Assembly: GCA_037951165.1 (NCBI GenBank)
Contig: JBBDHG010000009.1
Span: 14,658,501-14,722,500 of the forward strand
Source: Lophius americanus
Taxonomy: Eukaryota; Chordata; Actinopteri; Lophiiformes; Lophiidae
Length of the DNA: 64,000 nucleotides
Direction of reading: 5' to 3'
Shown here: positions 12,258-25,387 of the stretch, in pieces
Layout of the letters: each line of letters starts with the position of its first letter
How positions within the stretch are numbered: position 1 is the stretch's first letter
Position numbers and translations under genes: made by a program
Notes under the pieces: model-generated
Database searches by the model: none
Told to the model about the DNA's origin: nothing
The model's input: the letters and a program-made list of their open reading frames with translations, nothing else

Positions 12258-15200
12258 TCACGCATCAAATGAGCTGCAAAATATAGAAGCAAGAATTCAT
12301 TAGTTTCATCATCGGTCAATGTCATGGAGTGGTCACAACACAAAGCAGAGTCATAAAATGTGTATCTGGGATCATCTAATGATCTGCAAACTATAAAGGA
12401 CATAGTTAGACAAAGAGACCCATCATACCCATCAATTGCGGTCCCAATACCATTGGGACCGCAATGATGCGGTCCCAATGGTATTGGGACCGCATCAAGG
12501 ATCGGGTCTGAGCCCCTACTTGTCTGCTATGGTGTTGGACAGGCTCACAGTAGTGGTTCAGCAGGAGTCTCCGTGGACTATGGTGTTGGAAGATGACATT
12601 GTGATCCGTAGTGAAAGCACAAAGCGGAACAAAACCTGGAAAGAGGTATGGCTAGAGGTATGTGCTGGAGAGAAGGGGAATGAAGGTGAGTCATAGCAAG
12701 ACAGAATAAATGTGTGAGAAAGAAAGGGAGGCAGGTGGAAGGGAGAAGAGGCAAGGAGTAGAGGTGAGGAAGGAGCAAGAGTTTAGGTCAATATTAAATG
12801 CAACAAGAACTGCGAAAAGAGGTGAAGAAAGGACTGCAAGCAGGGTGGAATGGGTGGAGAAGGGTGTCAGGAGTCATTTGTGACAGAAGAGTAGCAGCAA
12901 GAGTGAAGGGAAAGGTTTTGGACTGTTTGTGGCTGTCATTGGAGATTTAAGGGGGTTTATAGTTTACTTTCAATATGTGGGCAATATTGGTGGCTATTCG
13001 GGAGCTCCAATTCAGATTTTTTTTCCCCAGAAATAAAACAAGCAACTCTTTCTCTCCTAACACTTTTTGTTTTATAAAGTGCAAAAAAAATCTATAAACC
13101 TCAATGGCATAAGTTTTATGTAACATCGGATATTGAAGGGACACTAAAAGCCGAGTGAGCAGGAAAAGTAGTAATCATTATTATTGGCCAATTTAATTAC
13201 AGTATATTAAACAAATACCAACACAAATAAGAAACATGTGTAGTATAAACAGTCTGATGGCGTATGATGACTCACCTGAGCTCCTCTTTTAGTCTCTGGA
13301 GTTTATCGAAGAGTCTATCATTCTTGACCTGCATTGGAGCGCTCGGAACAGACCAGGCAGCAATGAACTTAAATATGACGACGACGTGCTGCAAGCCATG
13401 AGGAGAATGTTAAAAATAGCATCTCTATGTGTGAAATATTTCATTAAAAGTGCAATAAGTAAGAATGTTCTCTGCTGATGCTATTTTTTGACCGTAACGC
13501 CTATTAGCTAATTAACCTAATTGTCAAACTGCAGTCTTGCACAGTTCATAACATAAGTAGCGTTGTTATGTGTGTATCCATGTCTCCAACCTTTTATGAG
13601 GGCTAATCAAAAAATGATTAACAATTATAAGAGCTAATCCACAATGTCTGTGCTGTAAAAATATGGACTTATCAAATCCATGATTTCCTCCTGATCCACA
13701 TTACATCAATTTTATGCAATATGTAAACATAATTGCCAGTGTTGAGCACCAACCCTGGCAGCCCGGCAGTGAGCTAATCCTCTTCAAGGAAGCAGTGAGG
13801 CTCTTTTTTCTCTTTTCACATACTATCTTGGCTCAATTACTGGGTGAATCATACTACACTCTGCTTTTATTGTTGAATAGCAGCTAATTAAAAAAGTAAA
13901 GTCTCTTCTGACCGGCTAACACACAATGATTTTGAATGTCTGGGAGAGCAGAGACGGTTGAAGGTGTAGAAGTAACTTAGAGGCACATTCAATGTTTCTC
14001 TCAATAACTCAAAACTACGAATGCTGCTTTTTCACTTACGGAACTGCATATCTATGGCTCCAGCCATGGGGCGCAAAGGTGGGCAAAAAATGGAATTGAG
14101 CGAAAAGATGGACCAGGGATCCCTGATTTTGTACAGTCCAGGTCACTTTTCTGAGAATTATGTGTGCCATGCCCATTTTTAAATCAAGCTGGTTGTAGGA
14201 CTTGGGGATTTTCCAGATTTTCCCAAAAAATTACTCAAACAATTCTGCGTTCTGATTAAGGTGTTTGATGGTTTCTTGTTTGGTTGTGTTTATAGCTTAC
14301 CTCAAACAGGATGACAAATGCAAAACGTACAGCTAATATCAGCCAGAACTGCGGTGTCAAACTGTAGTCCTCATTGCTCCTATAATCTTTGTAGCTGTGA
14401 AGGAAAACAGTTATTAACATCTTTGGTGAACCTACAAGTCCTATGTGTTATGATTTTACCCAAATTATATGTTTTCACTGAGTTGTGCCCAGTACCCAGC
14501 AGCTGGTGAAGAGAAATCAGAAGAAAAGACAACACACCTGCAGTAGGAGACATTCAGGCCACCGGATGTCACCATCTGACTCGGTAAAAACTCGTTGCGG
14601 ATTTTCTGGTCGCCAATCCGTGCAATGGAGAGAGTGTTGTTGATGTAGCCAACCATGCAGCTTGACAAATAGAATCATTTATTATGAAATTGATAATTGC
14701 ATAGAACTTAACTATTTTAAGGACGCTCATCCTCACTCGATATCTGCTGCTGTGTTATTGGCACACGGGCCGTAGTAGTACTGGTACACCAGTCGTGGGA
14801 CGAAGTCTGAAGATACACCAATGACCAGCCCGTTTGCAATGACAGCTAAGACACCGATAGCCTCCAACACGTCTATCCAAACACCTGAAGGAAGGAAACG
14901 ACGGCGAACAGCAGTTTATGACACCGGCTGATACTGACAAATTTAGTTCTTAAAATACGGCCCTCACCAATATCGTTTGTTTTCTTGGGAATCAGTCTGC
15001 GCTCCAGCGTGACCATTTTAATAGCATCCAAACGAATCTCGATCACATTATTGATCAGGGCAAGCAGAGGAGCAAGAGGAAACGCTGCCACAAATATGGT
15101 GGTAAAGCTGAACTGGATCACTGAGGGGAGAATAAAGAAAAATAAAAATTCACCAGAACCGTCCAGTACCTGTCTCATGACGAGCATGGGTGGAGAGCAT

Positions 15201-18200
15201 ACCCATTTCTAGAAACTCATTGAAAAGGCTGAAGGAGTCAACGTCATTAAGACGGTAGTTCTTGTCCCAGTTCCGAAGTTTGCAGTTATCACATAGTTCA
15301 GCTCCTCTATTGAACTCTAATTCATCTTTCAGGTAGCAATGGGCACATGTCCTCTGCAGCTTCTTGGTTCCTCTTCGCTTCAACCACCTGGAGAACCAGC
15401 TGATGATACATGAGGCATGAGTAAAGCGGTCTGTGAAGCCCACCTGCACTGAGTAAAAACACTGATTTATACTCACGGGCCTGTGAACTCAAAGACATTG
15501 TTGATGGTTTGCTTGAGCACCATTATGATGGCCATTTGGATGAACAGGTCTGTGAGACATCCGCTGGGATGACACTGTACACAGATGTTGTTTGGAATGT
15601 ATAGTACTTTTTTTACATTAAAAGTGATATTTAGTTTTACCATGTTAGATGGTTATTTATACTCACCTCTTCCAGCCTCCACTCCCCTGCAATTCGGACA
15701 TAACCACCAGGATGACCATTTATCCTAACATGTTTGTTACAAAGACGCATCAGTACTGGTTAAACATTCAGTTAGTGTCCTTTAGGTTACAAGAATTTTT
15801 TGTGACGATTAGGAATCTGGATGATGTCTCCAATCATGTGTATGACCATCAGTCAGTGTGAGTCCACTCGTTCTTACCTGCCTAGAAAAAAGGCCACATA
15901 GAAGAGGGAGGAAAAATAGGTGAAGAACTGGAAGGTGAACATCTTGACTGTGAAACTTTTCTCAGTGGCAGCGAAGGATCTGGTTTTCTCTGCAAAGACA
16001 GACAAAGGGTCGGTGTTAATGCAGTTCCCTCTGTGGCCAGCACAAGGCACTATATCCCAAACTACATTCATTCATTTTTTATTTTTTATTTCAGATTTCA
16101 GATTTGGATTTAATTCAGTCATATTAACATATCTTCCATTTTCATTCGCACACATGTATATTTACATATTTGCAAGAAACCAATGTTCAAATAGACATGT
16201 ACACTTACACATACAAATTTGTCTAGTCTTTTCTTTTTCTTTTTTTTTGACCGAAAAGGTGTATGCTGAAGCTACAGCTTATTATGCCTACCTTTTATAA
16301 ATATCAGATTTTGTTTTAAATATTCTCTCAAACTAGCAAAAATCCATTCCTTCATTATCTCTAACCGCTTATCCAGTTCAGGGTCGTGGAGAAGGTTGAA
16401 TGCGGAAATTAACTTTTACATACATAATGATATTACCCCTATCTAAATTTTATCTCTGTGAGTAATGACTAATTAATGCATACTTAAGGATTGTTTCCTC
16501 CTGAACTAGACATCAGCATGTCATACACTAGACTCCAAGATGTATATCATAACCTCAAAATTACGGCATTCAGAATGATATTTGTTCATGTATAATCATT
16601 CATTATCATAATGAAAAAACTGCACATGTTTTATTGCAAAACGTTGTTTTCCTCCAAAAGGATTAGGGGATATTGTGCAGAAATAAGAAAGATCTCACTT
16701 TCAAATTCCTCAGTGAGACAGCCCTGAGCATTCCACCAGGAACAGAGCATGTAAGCCTAAGTTTCTCTCAGATTTCTTTCCAGCGATATGATGTTGCCAG
16801 TTTTCTGTCTCTTATCTGACCTGCTACGCGCCTCTGTCAAGCGTCTGCTGGATGTTGTTGAATTTCAACTGTACTTCTTCATATGACAACTACAAACCTT
16901 TTACTATTCAAATGAATATTGTCATGGTTCAGTTGATCCGTTTTATTTTGTCGTTTGATTATTGTTTGTTTGAGGTTGTTTTTCCTGTTTTACTTTGAAG
17001 GTTTGGTTCCAAGTTCATTCCTTTGTACTTTCCTTTCTGTTCCTTCTTTACTCTGTATTCATCCCAACTTCCTTCTTTTTATTTCTGTGTCCCATTTCCT
17101 TCACTTTTGTCTCTGTGAATGTGTGTGATTCCTGTTTCCTGCTGTCTCTTCCCTGATTGTTTTCTCCTGTCCCCTGCCCATTTGTCTCAAACTAAATGTG
17201 ACGGACAGATGGTTGAATGGTTGGCTATTCCCCTTTCTCCCTTCACTCTCCTCATGATGGAGAATAATAAAATAATAATAGAAGGATGTTTCAAAGATGA
17301 AATTACTCCCGTCTGTAGTGGAATATCATTCCATCTCTGGAAAAAAAACAAAAAAATATCTCTAAGGGGAAGAACAAACTCACCTATTCCACAGAGCTTC
17401 ATGGCCACAATTCTGTTGATCTGGAAAAACAAGGATGAGGTAAGAAGCAACGAAGGATTTTATTAAATAGAAACAGATATGTACAGATTTTTTACCCGTG
17501 TCATGACAGTGATGATGAGGTAATGGACGACGGCCCCAAGCATCATTGCTCCGCTGTTGGAGTGGTTGCTCAGGAACTCCCATGATCCCTTCGCAAGGAG
17601 CTCCGCTGCAATCACCCGGAACACCACCAAGGCATGCGTCAGACCGATAATCACCAATATCTGTGGAATCAAAAAACAGCTATTATTGTGCCTGTATACC
17701 ATTCCAACCTCGACTGCGGTGCGGGACAGGCCTAAAATCTTACCAGCTTTCACCTGCTGAACACAATACACATAAAAAATATCCCTCAAATAATGGACTG
17801 ACGCCGTTGGGTAACAGGTTGAGTCAGTTTGACCAAACTCTGGGTTTAAAATGTGACTCAGGACAATGGATTGGAGATGCAACCTGAAATTTAAGCCTAT
17901 TATTCTTTTAAAGTCTGGCATTTTTTATGCAGCGACCCTTCCTGATCTTCAATCTCTGCTTTGGAATGTATTGACACTTTAAGTCTTAGAGCAGCTAGGA
18001 CTTTTAGCTGTCTTAGAGCAGCTAGAGCATCGCTGTTGACATCTTAAAGTTTAAGATGTCAACAGCTTAAAGTTTAAGATGTCAACAGCGATGCTCTAGC
18101 TGAATATTTCAAGAATCACAATACTCAATGGCCACTGAAAATTGATGGGATGGAATTCCAATTTAAATTTAATCAATATATAAATAAATTTCTTGATACA

Positions 18201-21200
18201 TAAATGCGACCGAAATTAAATGAGTAGCTTTAACTAATAGCTATGTAATACTAATACCTTACAGTCTACTTTTTAGTTGCTTTAACTCAACAACATATTA
18301 ATTCTTACCCATCTTTTGGTAGAAAACATAACCCACCATACTGGGTCAAACCCATAACCCAACCCTTCTGTGTTAAATCCACCCAAGGTTAGGTTGATCG
18401 CTTTTAAACACTCCCCTGGTTCACCATAGTAACCCAAATTAGATGGTTTTTAGAGTGTGTGTGAAGATTAGATGGCAGATGAGACCTACCATCGCTGTGA
18501 CACAGATCAAGACCAGGATGCTGCGCAGGTAGGAGTATTTGTTTTTTTTTGGTTCACAGTTGGCGTTGTTCACAATTTCCAATATCAGTTCCTCCTATGG
18601 TTAAAACGAAGCAGAAACAACAACATCAGAACAACCAAATGATAACTGACTAATTCCAGCATTATTACTGAAACATAGTCCAGTAAATAAAAGTGGTCAT
18701 ACCTCCTCCTCACACCATTCAGACACTTTCCATTCGCACACATAGGAAGCCCGATGTCTCTTCCAGAACGCCAGGAACAGTGTCGCTGTGAAGACAACGA
18801 ATCTCAAATGAGCTACTGAAAAACCAACATGAGCACCGGCCAGCATTTTTAGAACATGTCACGTCGACTGTGGTGTTAATAATGGTGGAGTTTCTGGTAA
18901 TATTTTTGCGCAAATCTCTCTCTGAATGTATGAAAATATGGAGATCTCTATTCACGGTTGGACATCCTGTGAAAATGTTTCTCATTTGCTACATATTGTT
19001 TTTAAAATCTACTGCCATAAAACAAAGATTGTGATTAATTTAAACTCTAAGATTACGCTGGCATGAGGCCTAACCCTAAACCTGCACGTTTTGGGTTCAA
19101 TGTACTAATCCAGCATGTTCCGATGAAGAAATAACTGATAGGTCATAGAAGTGATGTGCTGCAAAAAATATACCAAACATTCACATGTTGAACTGGGGGT
19201 TACAAATGGGGCTAAATGTCATTACAAAGATGGAGAACCTAGGTTGATGCATTGGAACTTTAGATTAAAAATAGAAAGTTGGAAAAATAAATGATACAGC
19301 AGAAAACTCAGGAACTGATCCTTTCTTGTACGCTCTTCCTGTGAACTTGCAAACTGTGCCAAGTGATCTCCAGCTTTGTTGACTTTCTAAGATGGAGAAT
19401 GCAAACCTTGCAGTTTTATCACATTTTTTCCCGTGAGAGGACGTCCACGCAGCCGGGTGTATTTTTCTTTCAGTATCAGCTCCATTCTTCTGCCCTTGAC
19501 CCTTTCTGTGTCTTTTTTTTTACCTCAACCTTCCTACACACACAAACATGAAGTCATGTGATCACTTTTCCTCCCTAGGAGGACTGCAGTGGATGTTGTT
19601 CATTTGATTTTTCCGCAACTTTTGTGATAGTGAAACAGGGATTATTTTCCAAAATAGTTTTTTCTTCTTGTCTTATGTGTTATGCATTCCTATTCATCCA
19701 ACAACTCTTTTAAATTGAATTCATTTTTTAATCTCAAAACCATGTATCTTAGAATATTTGTCTCAACTTTGTTTGAGCACGTTGTCAACTTTTGAGATGA
19801 GGAGAAATCTGAAATCGCACTCCATACATTTGAAAAAACACAATAGGAGGTCTGAGCATTTATGTTCCGTATATATTCCTATAAACGACTGCGTGTCCAC
19901 CCCCGTGGCCATATGGCCCAGGCTTATGAAGATGAAAGTGGCCAGGACGAGTAGGTACAGATATGTGGCACTTCCTTGGCAGTGAATCCATGATCATAAA
20001 AGCATCCAGGCATTTGGATAAAATAAATCCCAGGCTGGTTAAAGGCTTGCTTGAACGAAATGTTCCATTTACCTAAAAACGCTCGGGCGAAGGTTGTCAG
20101 TCATGTCTTATTAAATGTGAATATTGCACTGGCTTTGATGAATAGAAAGCAAAATCTGCAGGAGGTATAACTGTGTTGTTACAAACTTATTTCTCTCACC
20201 AGTAGAATCAATATGCCATGCAGACACACGGAACTCACCCCAAACTGCCATGAACATCGCAAAGAACACTGTGCCATTATTATCGAACAGCTGGGTCACC
20301 TGCAAAGGGAAATACAGCTGCTTTGAGCACAAAAAGTCACGCTAACGTTGGGTGTTCTCCTGTCGGTGCACTGGTGTACCTTGGCGTATGTGCAGGTGTC
20401 GGAGAGCTGCCAGACTTTGCATCTCTTGTCGCAAAGTGGACACATGATTATGTCAGCCTCACACACCTCCTTTCTACAACATGATCACAGCGTTTACTAC
20501 AGCGTCAGCGCCCGGGTATGACACACGATACTGTGGAGCTGTGGAGATTCTTACATGAGCGGCGAACTGTTGAAGAAGGCAAGGCCATAAAGAAAGACTA
20601 TGACCCCAATGAGAGCGGGTGGGATGAGGAGAAACGTGTACCATCCCAGCCACAAGTAGTACAAGGCCACCTTCTCCCCAAAGTAGTTCCTGATAGAAGA
20701 GGAGAAAAATGTAAATGAGAAAAAGGTATGAGGAGATGCTACATCTTATAATAATAAGCAGTATACACATTATCTATCAAGCGGCAATCTCGGGTTATCT
20801 AGTGTGCTGTGTAATGTTTGGGAGATATGTGATTTAGAAGGGGAGTAAACGTAAATCATCTCCATTTAAAACAAAAAGTTTAAATATCAAAAGCTATAAC
20901 TCTTCATCGTAGATCCTATGATCAGTGAATGTCCTGCAAATACGTTGCCATGGAAACTACAAAAACCTTGGATAGAATTCAAAATATCAAAAGCGGGGAT
21001 CTCAAACTCAAATTGGCTTGGGGCCAAAGCTGGTATAACCTTGGGATACTTTAATGTTCTACTACTTCAAGTGAGGGCAATATTTCTGAAAATGTACTCT
21101 CCTATTTTGACATATTTTTGTCATGTTAAACCAAAAAGGATATGTGCATTTAGTGCATTTAGCTCCTTTTCTATGCAGGCTTTTACTTTGTATACATGGC

Positions 21201-24200
21201 AGGATGCATTCCCACTGAACTCCATAAAACAATACTGCAATGGTCATCTGTTTGGAAACTATCTTCTATTTTATTCTGTTCCAAAGGAAAAAAATAGTCC
21301 CAAAACCTTCTCTCTTCTTAAAAAAAAGACAATTTAACCTTTCTTGTACTTTTGTTCCCAACCAAATCCATTTTAAATAACACATACTGTATGTTTTGCC
21401 TTTTTTCTTTCAATTGTCCGACTAGGGACAGTTTAAATTACTAAAAAATATACAACAGAATTTTCATTTAGTTGTATATTTCCACCACTAAGGGTTTTTT
21501 TTTATCTCCAAACATTTTCAGGACATAATATTGCAACAATTGGTCCGATTTTGCCTAAATTTGATGCATATGAATAAAATTTAGGATATCTAACTTGTAT
21601 AGATCACATTCTATTCACTAGGGGGAGCTTTTTCAGAAAAAACGCTGTTTGGCTGAAATAACTTCCTACCGTTGGTCCGATTTAGTCCAAAATTTGTGCA
21701 TGGGTGCTTATTTTTAATTTATTTTTAATAAAAACAGTAACCTTCAACTTCACATTCAATTTGAGGATCTTGATCAGAGGAATTGCTTGTACAACGCAGG
21801 GGATTGGGAACTTTTCAGGGATTTACCCTTGCTGTCGGGGACGAAAGAGTAGGTCTAGTTGCATTCATGGGGACAATACACACTTGATAAACATGGAGTG
21901 GATCATGTCCAGTTAACCTTGTCAACATCAATTGCTGACAGCTTCAATGCGGCCAAAATGAAATACCAATAAAGCTAATTACCTGTTTTACTTAAATATC
22001 AAGACATAGCGAATTGGTTCTTTAAGAATCTAAATCTAACTATGTAAGCAGTAACAACATTAAGGATAGTACACCATTTTAAATAACAATGCCTGAACGA
22101 TGAGCGAGAGGATGTATGATTGCTGTTGTCTCGTTAATGGCAGAACCTACTTGACAAACAATAATGCTGCATTAACGGTAAAGGACAGAGTAATGAATAG
22201 GCTGTTGTGTTGCAATTCAAACCTGACTGCAGTTATGGGTTGCCCTTGGAGACAGGCTGTCCATCGTGCCCAGCTCTCCTTCAGCTCTTTCTGCTTCTTT
22301 CTCTGAAAGCAGAAACAAAGAAAATCAACGGAATTCACCAGCATGAATGTCTTCCTACACATCGGTAGCCATGGCAGACTGTTAAACTGAAAACAGAATC
22401 TTAAAAAATAAGAATAATCTACTGGTAACTTTCACTGATCTTACAAAGCTTGTGCATAAAATTAAAAGCGCCCGAGGTCAATGCTTCCTCCCATTCAAAA
22501 TCAGATGGAAATTTATTTACGTTTTAATAGCCTGGACATCTAAATTTGCGTTTAAGTCAAACAAAAGACTGAAGATGCACATGCTTCTGTGCGTACATGT
22601 ATGACTTCATCCCGGCTGTGAATGACTCACTACATATTATGACTCAAACAATGTCTCTCTTAACAACTACGCCTGTGGGAGCTGTTTACTAAACCCACTG
22701 CCAGTTTCTATTTCATAATTCCAGAAGCTGTTGATCAGTTGAGCAGCCATGAGAGAAGAGGATCGATATATCTTAAGCATGTGCTTCTTTGATTCCTGAT
22801 TCATACAGTCTTTATGGCTGAGTTTGGCTGTTTAAATCCTGGTTTTAACAACATTTCAGGAAATGTATGGTCTTGATAAATCCTACAGTAAAAAGAGCGA
22901 AGCTCAAGTTGTGTGGTAGGATTTTACCTCATGCAAGCAGAACCTTGCTTCAAAAACCTTCATTTTCATAAGATCCCGCAAACTCTCTGCAGAGAATAAA
23001 AACCACGGATTTTATGAGCAGGGAGATACAAGAATCTGGGTTGTAAATAGAAAATATGTTTTTCACCTCCTGTGTGGATAGGAGTGTGATTCAAGATGAA
23101 GTGGACAATCCTTATCCTGAAATGACAATGGAAAATGAAGCTACGCTTACAGAACCACAGTGAGTGTCAAAAATATTTGTTGTACCGGGTTTTACCTGGT
23201 ACTGAGTGGTACAATGTTCTGATCCGAGCTCCAGTTACAAGCGTCAGACACCTTCAGCAGATACCTGTACTTCTCAAAAAATTCTTTAGGGGCTTGAATC
23301 CCGTAGAAAACAAGCTCATTGTCTATAATTTCCTGACCGAAACAAATAAGGGAGGGGTGGGAAGAATTTGTTGGATTTTTTGCAAGAAGTTTTCACAAAT
23401 CTTTGATTTACGAAACCTTACTGTGACTTTAATGTTCTTCTTTTTCAACTCTTGGATGTACGCGATTTGCTTCTTGAAAGTGTCTCCCTCCAGGTTATCA
23501 CTCGTTTTAGCAACCAGGACATAGTCGTAGGACAGTGGAGTGTGCTGTGTGGCACAAATATTAAGTCACATCTTGGGATATCAAACAGATGGATCCGGAT
23601 TTGTGATTTAAGGTGGCCATTGGACACAATAAGTTCTCACCACAGGAGGAAGCGATGATGGTTCGTTGCCATTCTCTTTCACCACTCCCATTAATTCCAG
23701 TAGTTCAATACTGGGCTGTAAAGCAAAAACAGAGATGAAGAATGTCAGTCAAGGCAACAAACAATTATGGCAAATTCACACAGCTTGAGAGAATGATTGA
23801 TGGCTGTTTGCCAGGATTATGCAGAAAAAGTCCAGAGACAACTGATCTACAGCTGGAGTGTAGCGACATCACATGCTTCAGGTGCAACACCAAGAAGCTC
23901 CGAACCTTCTGGAACCGATAGCTTTGCTACTTTGTGCAAACTCAGTTTGCTCTCTTCGCTCTCTGTCTCTGTATCTCCCCCTCACTGGCTCCAGTGCGTG
24001 AGTCAGTGGGTGTCTGGAGGTATCCTCAAGATGCCTCTCCGCTTCATCTGCTGCCATATTTTTGTTGAAAATGTTATGCATGCTACACTAAAGCAAAGGG
24101 TTTGTTCAATTTACTTTATTTCATTACTGCAAAATAATTTGATATAGATCCTTTTTTTTTTTTTTTTATTGAAATGCAGCTCAACTTAAAAAGTATATCT

Positions 24201-25084
24201 GGATTTATATGAAATACTTTTGTGGGACTAGTTGTTATAATAAATTTGAGCAAATTCTCCAAAACCCTGTTATTAGTGGTGTTAGAAGTCGCTCTTCTGG
24301 GGGAATTTTACCATAAACCAAGACCCCAGTGTAGTCCCTGATGCAACAGCAATATGGCAGCAAATCTTTCTAAATATAATGTGCAACAGATCTATATCTA
24401 ACCAGTTAATGCTACAAAAGACTTGCAAAAAAAGGCTGTTATATGTCCACAACTTAAAAGTTAAGTTGTTGAATTTACTTAATTCAGTTACGTCAATCAT
24501 TCCCACCAATCCTGAGGCGTGTTGGATACAATTTGACATGAATACATTTAGCACCTGTAACATAATCTGGTCAACTTGGATTTATTAATATGCAATATTA
24601 TACATATTATCATATTATAATCTAACGTATAAGCTGGGGGTTTTTTTTACATTACTCTAGCTGAGTTTATCCAGTCCAACAGGAATTTGTCTAGGAGATT
24701 CTGTGCTTATCTGACTATAGGATTCATTCAGTGTTGTTGTGTGTTCATCAAAGCATTCACTTTAAGTCAAACCTACTTACGTCGACACAGATACATTAAT
24801 AACCCTGGTGACCCTGTACCTGATTTAAATTTAACAAATCCCAAAGTATGCTTCTGAGAGTATGGGTGCGTATGATTACTTCACTGTAGGGGGTAATTAT
24901 CTCAATCAGTCCATTAGAAGCAGAAAGGTCACCATCAGTGAAAGAATCCAGTCTAACTATGACGTGGGGGTGTGTCAGAGAATGTCACTGTGCTGAGAGA
25001 AACCCGTACAGATCCTGACTCACCAGGGTTGATCTAACCTACCTGACTGAACGCCATGGCATCTGGACGTGGTCTCAGCACCAT
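12258..25084 (-). CDS. ano9: Anoctamin-9 (TMEM16J); 24 coding exons, 785 residues
   Basis: Ten-helix TMEM16 membrane protein; the family comprises calcium-activated chloride channels and phospholipid scramblases. Minus-strand exons: 25084-25043, 23715-23641, 23544-23422, 23332-23196, 23116-23067, 22986-22928, 22302-22223, 20689-20555, 20473-20380, 20299-20239, 18785-18703, 18594-18490, 17660-17496, 17420-17384, 15989-15878, 15724-15667, 15574-15477, 15399-15203, 15120-14968, 14884-14737, 14660-14538, 14394-14301, 13388-13276, 12273-12258. Every junction keeps phase; human ANO9 is 782 residues. Diagnostic stretches: [46 protein letters not shown], and [17 protein letters not shown]. Helix 7-8 calcium-site acids are present (Glu566, Glu569, Glu598, Asp602). 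A Cys4 motif, C523xxC526 and C541xxC544, sits in the loop before helix 7 and is absent from human ANO9 as I recall it. The last exon codes only five residues. Exon 1 starts at the ATG giving MVLRPRPD; a second in-frame ATG lies nine codons on, and the N-terminus is the least certain part. Confidence 0.93.
12438..12493. repeat. Perfect double palindrome (cruciform-capable)
   Basis: Unit 1 (12438-12462) is GCGGTCCCAAT, spacer ACC, then ATTGGGACCGC: two 11-base arms that pair perfectly. Unit 2 (12469-12493) has the same arms around GGT and is the exact reverse complement of unit 1. The units are six bases apart. The region can fold as two small hairpins or one large one. It lies in the last ano9 intron, abutting a LINE fragment on its right. 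Confidence 0.9.
12494..12925 (+). mobile_element. Degenerate LINE reverse-transcriptase fragment
   Basis: Translation around 12505-12630 reads [15 protein letters not shown], then [19 protein letters not shown], matching the RT palm of fish LINEs where the catalytic core is usually FADD; here it is LEDD. About 12835-12920 resembles a later part of the same element ([17 protein letters not shown] in one frame). The two parts are joined by degraded sequence with a frameshift and a deletion. It is antisense to ano9, inside its last intron, and cannot be active. Confidence 0.72.
16362..16392. repeat. Short fragment of a common fish dispersed repeat
   Basis: Contains TAACCGCTTATCCAGTTCAG followed by GGTCGTGGAG, a phrase found throughout vertebrate genomes as part of a repeat whose consensus I recall only partly. 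Related pieces appear at 39845-39935 and 43262-43312. Confidence 0.4.
18020..18101. repeat. Foldback element with 29-base perfect arms
   Basis: The left arm 18020-18048 and right arm 18073-18101 are exact reverse complements, beginning AGCTAGAGCATCGCTG and ending CAGCGATGCTCTAGCT. The 24-base spacer contains an extra copy of TTTAAGATGTCAACAGC, the inner part of the right arm, so two alternative hairpins are possible. A direct repeat TCTTAGAGCAGCTAG lies just left (near 17986 and 18012). It is in the ano9 intron between the exons at 17660-17496 and 18594-18490. A MITE remnant is the simplest reading. Confidence 0.85.
21540..21710 (-). repeat. Dispersed repeat, inverted partner of 6780-6832
   Basis: CTACCGTTGGTCCGATTTAG at 21667-21686 is a near reverse complement of the core in the sigirr intron. 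An upstream piece at 21540-21560 (CAATTGGTCCGATTTTGCC) repeats part of the same phrase, suggesting internal duplication in the family. Confidence 0.45.
24149..24168. repeat. Poly-T run in ano9 intron 1
   Basis: An almost pure T run followed by ATTGAAATGC. On the minus strand it is poly-A and could be a retroposon tail or ordinary low-complexity DNA. Nothing else diagnostic surrounds it. Confidence 0.4.
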
Positions 25085-25387
25085 GTCGACCCATCCCACA
25101 GCCACTCAAACAGCCGTCTACACATACTGAAGGTTACATGAGGTCCACAGTGGGCGGACAATCAGAGCACGATCCAGCCCTGATTGACGTGAGAACATAA
25201 AACTGCGGTTCTGTGTGTTCTGTAAGGCTGGGTCTGTGACTGATCTTCTCTGGGACAGGTGTATTCTGACTGAAGGAGGATTGGTTCTTGTGTTACAGAC
25301 AGGCCTCGGGTAAGAACAGGAGCCATTGACCACTGATCGCCCCCATTATGTGTGGATATTGTCTTTAATGTGAGTGAATCGCCTACC
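25085..25387 (-). other. Possible ano9 5' UTR and first intron
   Basis: On the minus strand an acceptor-like CCTTCAG ends near 25128, and a donor-like AGGCAG|GTAGGC lies at 25387. A 5' non-coding exon ending at 25387 could therefore splice to the exon holding the ano9 ATG, with an intron of about 260 bases. Reading through this junction meets a stop at once, so it would be untranslated. Confidence 0.3.
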
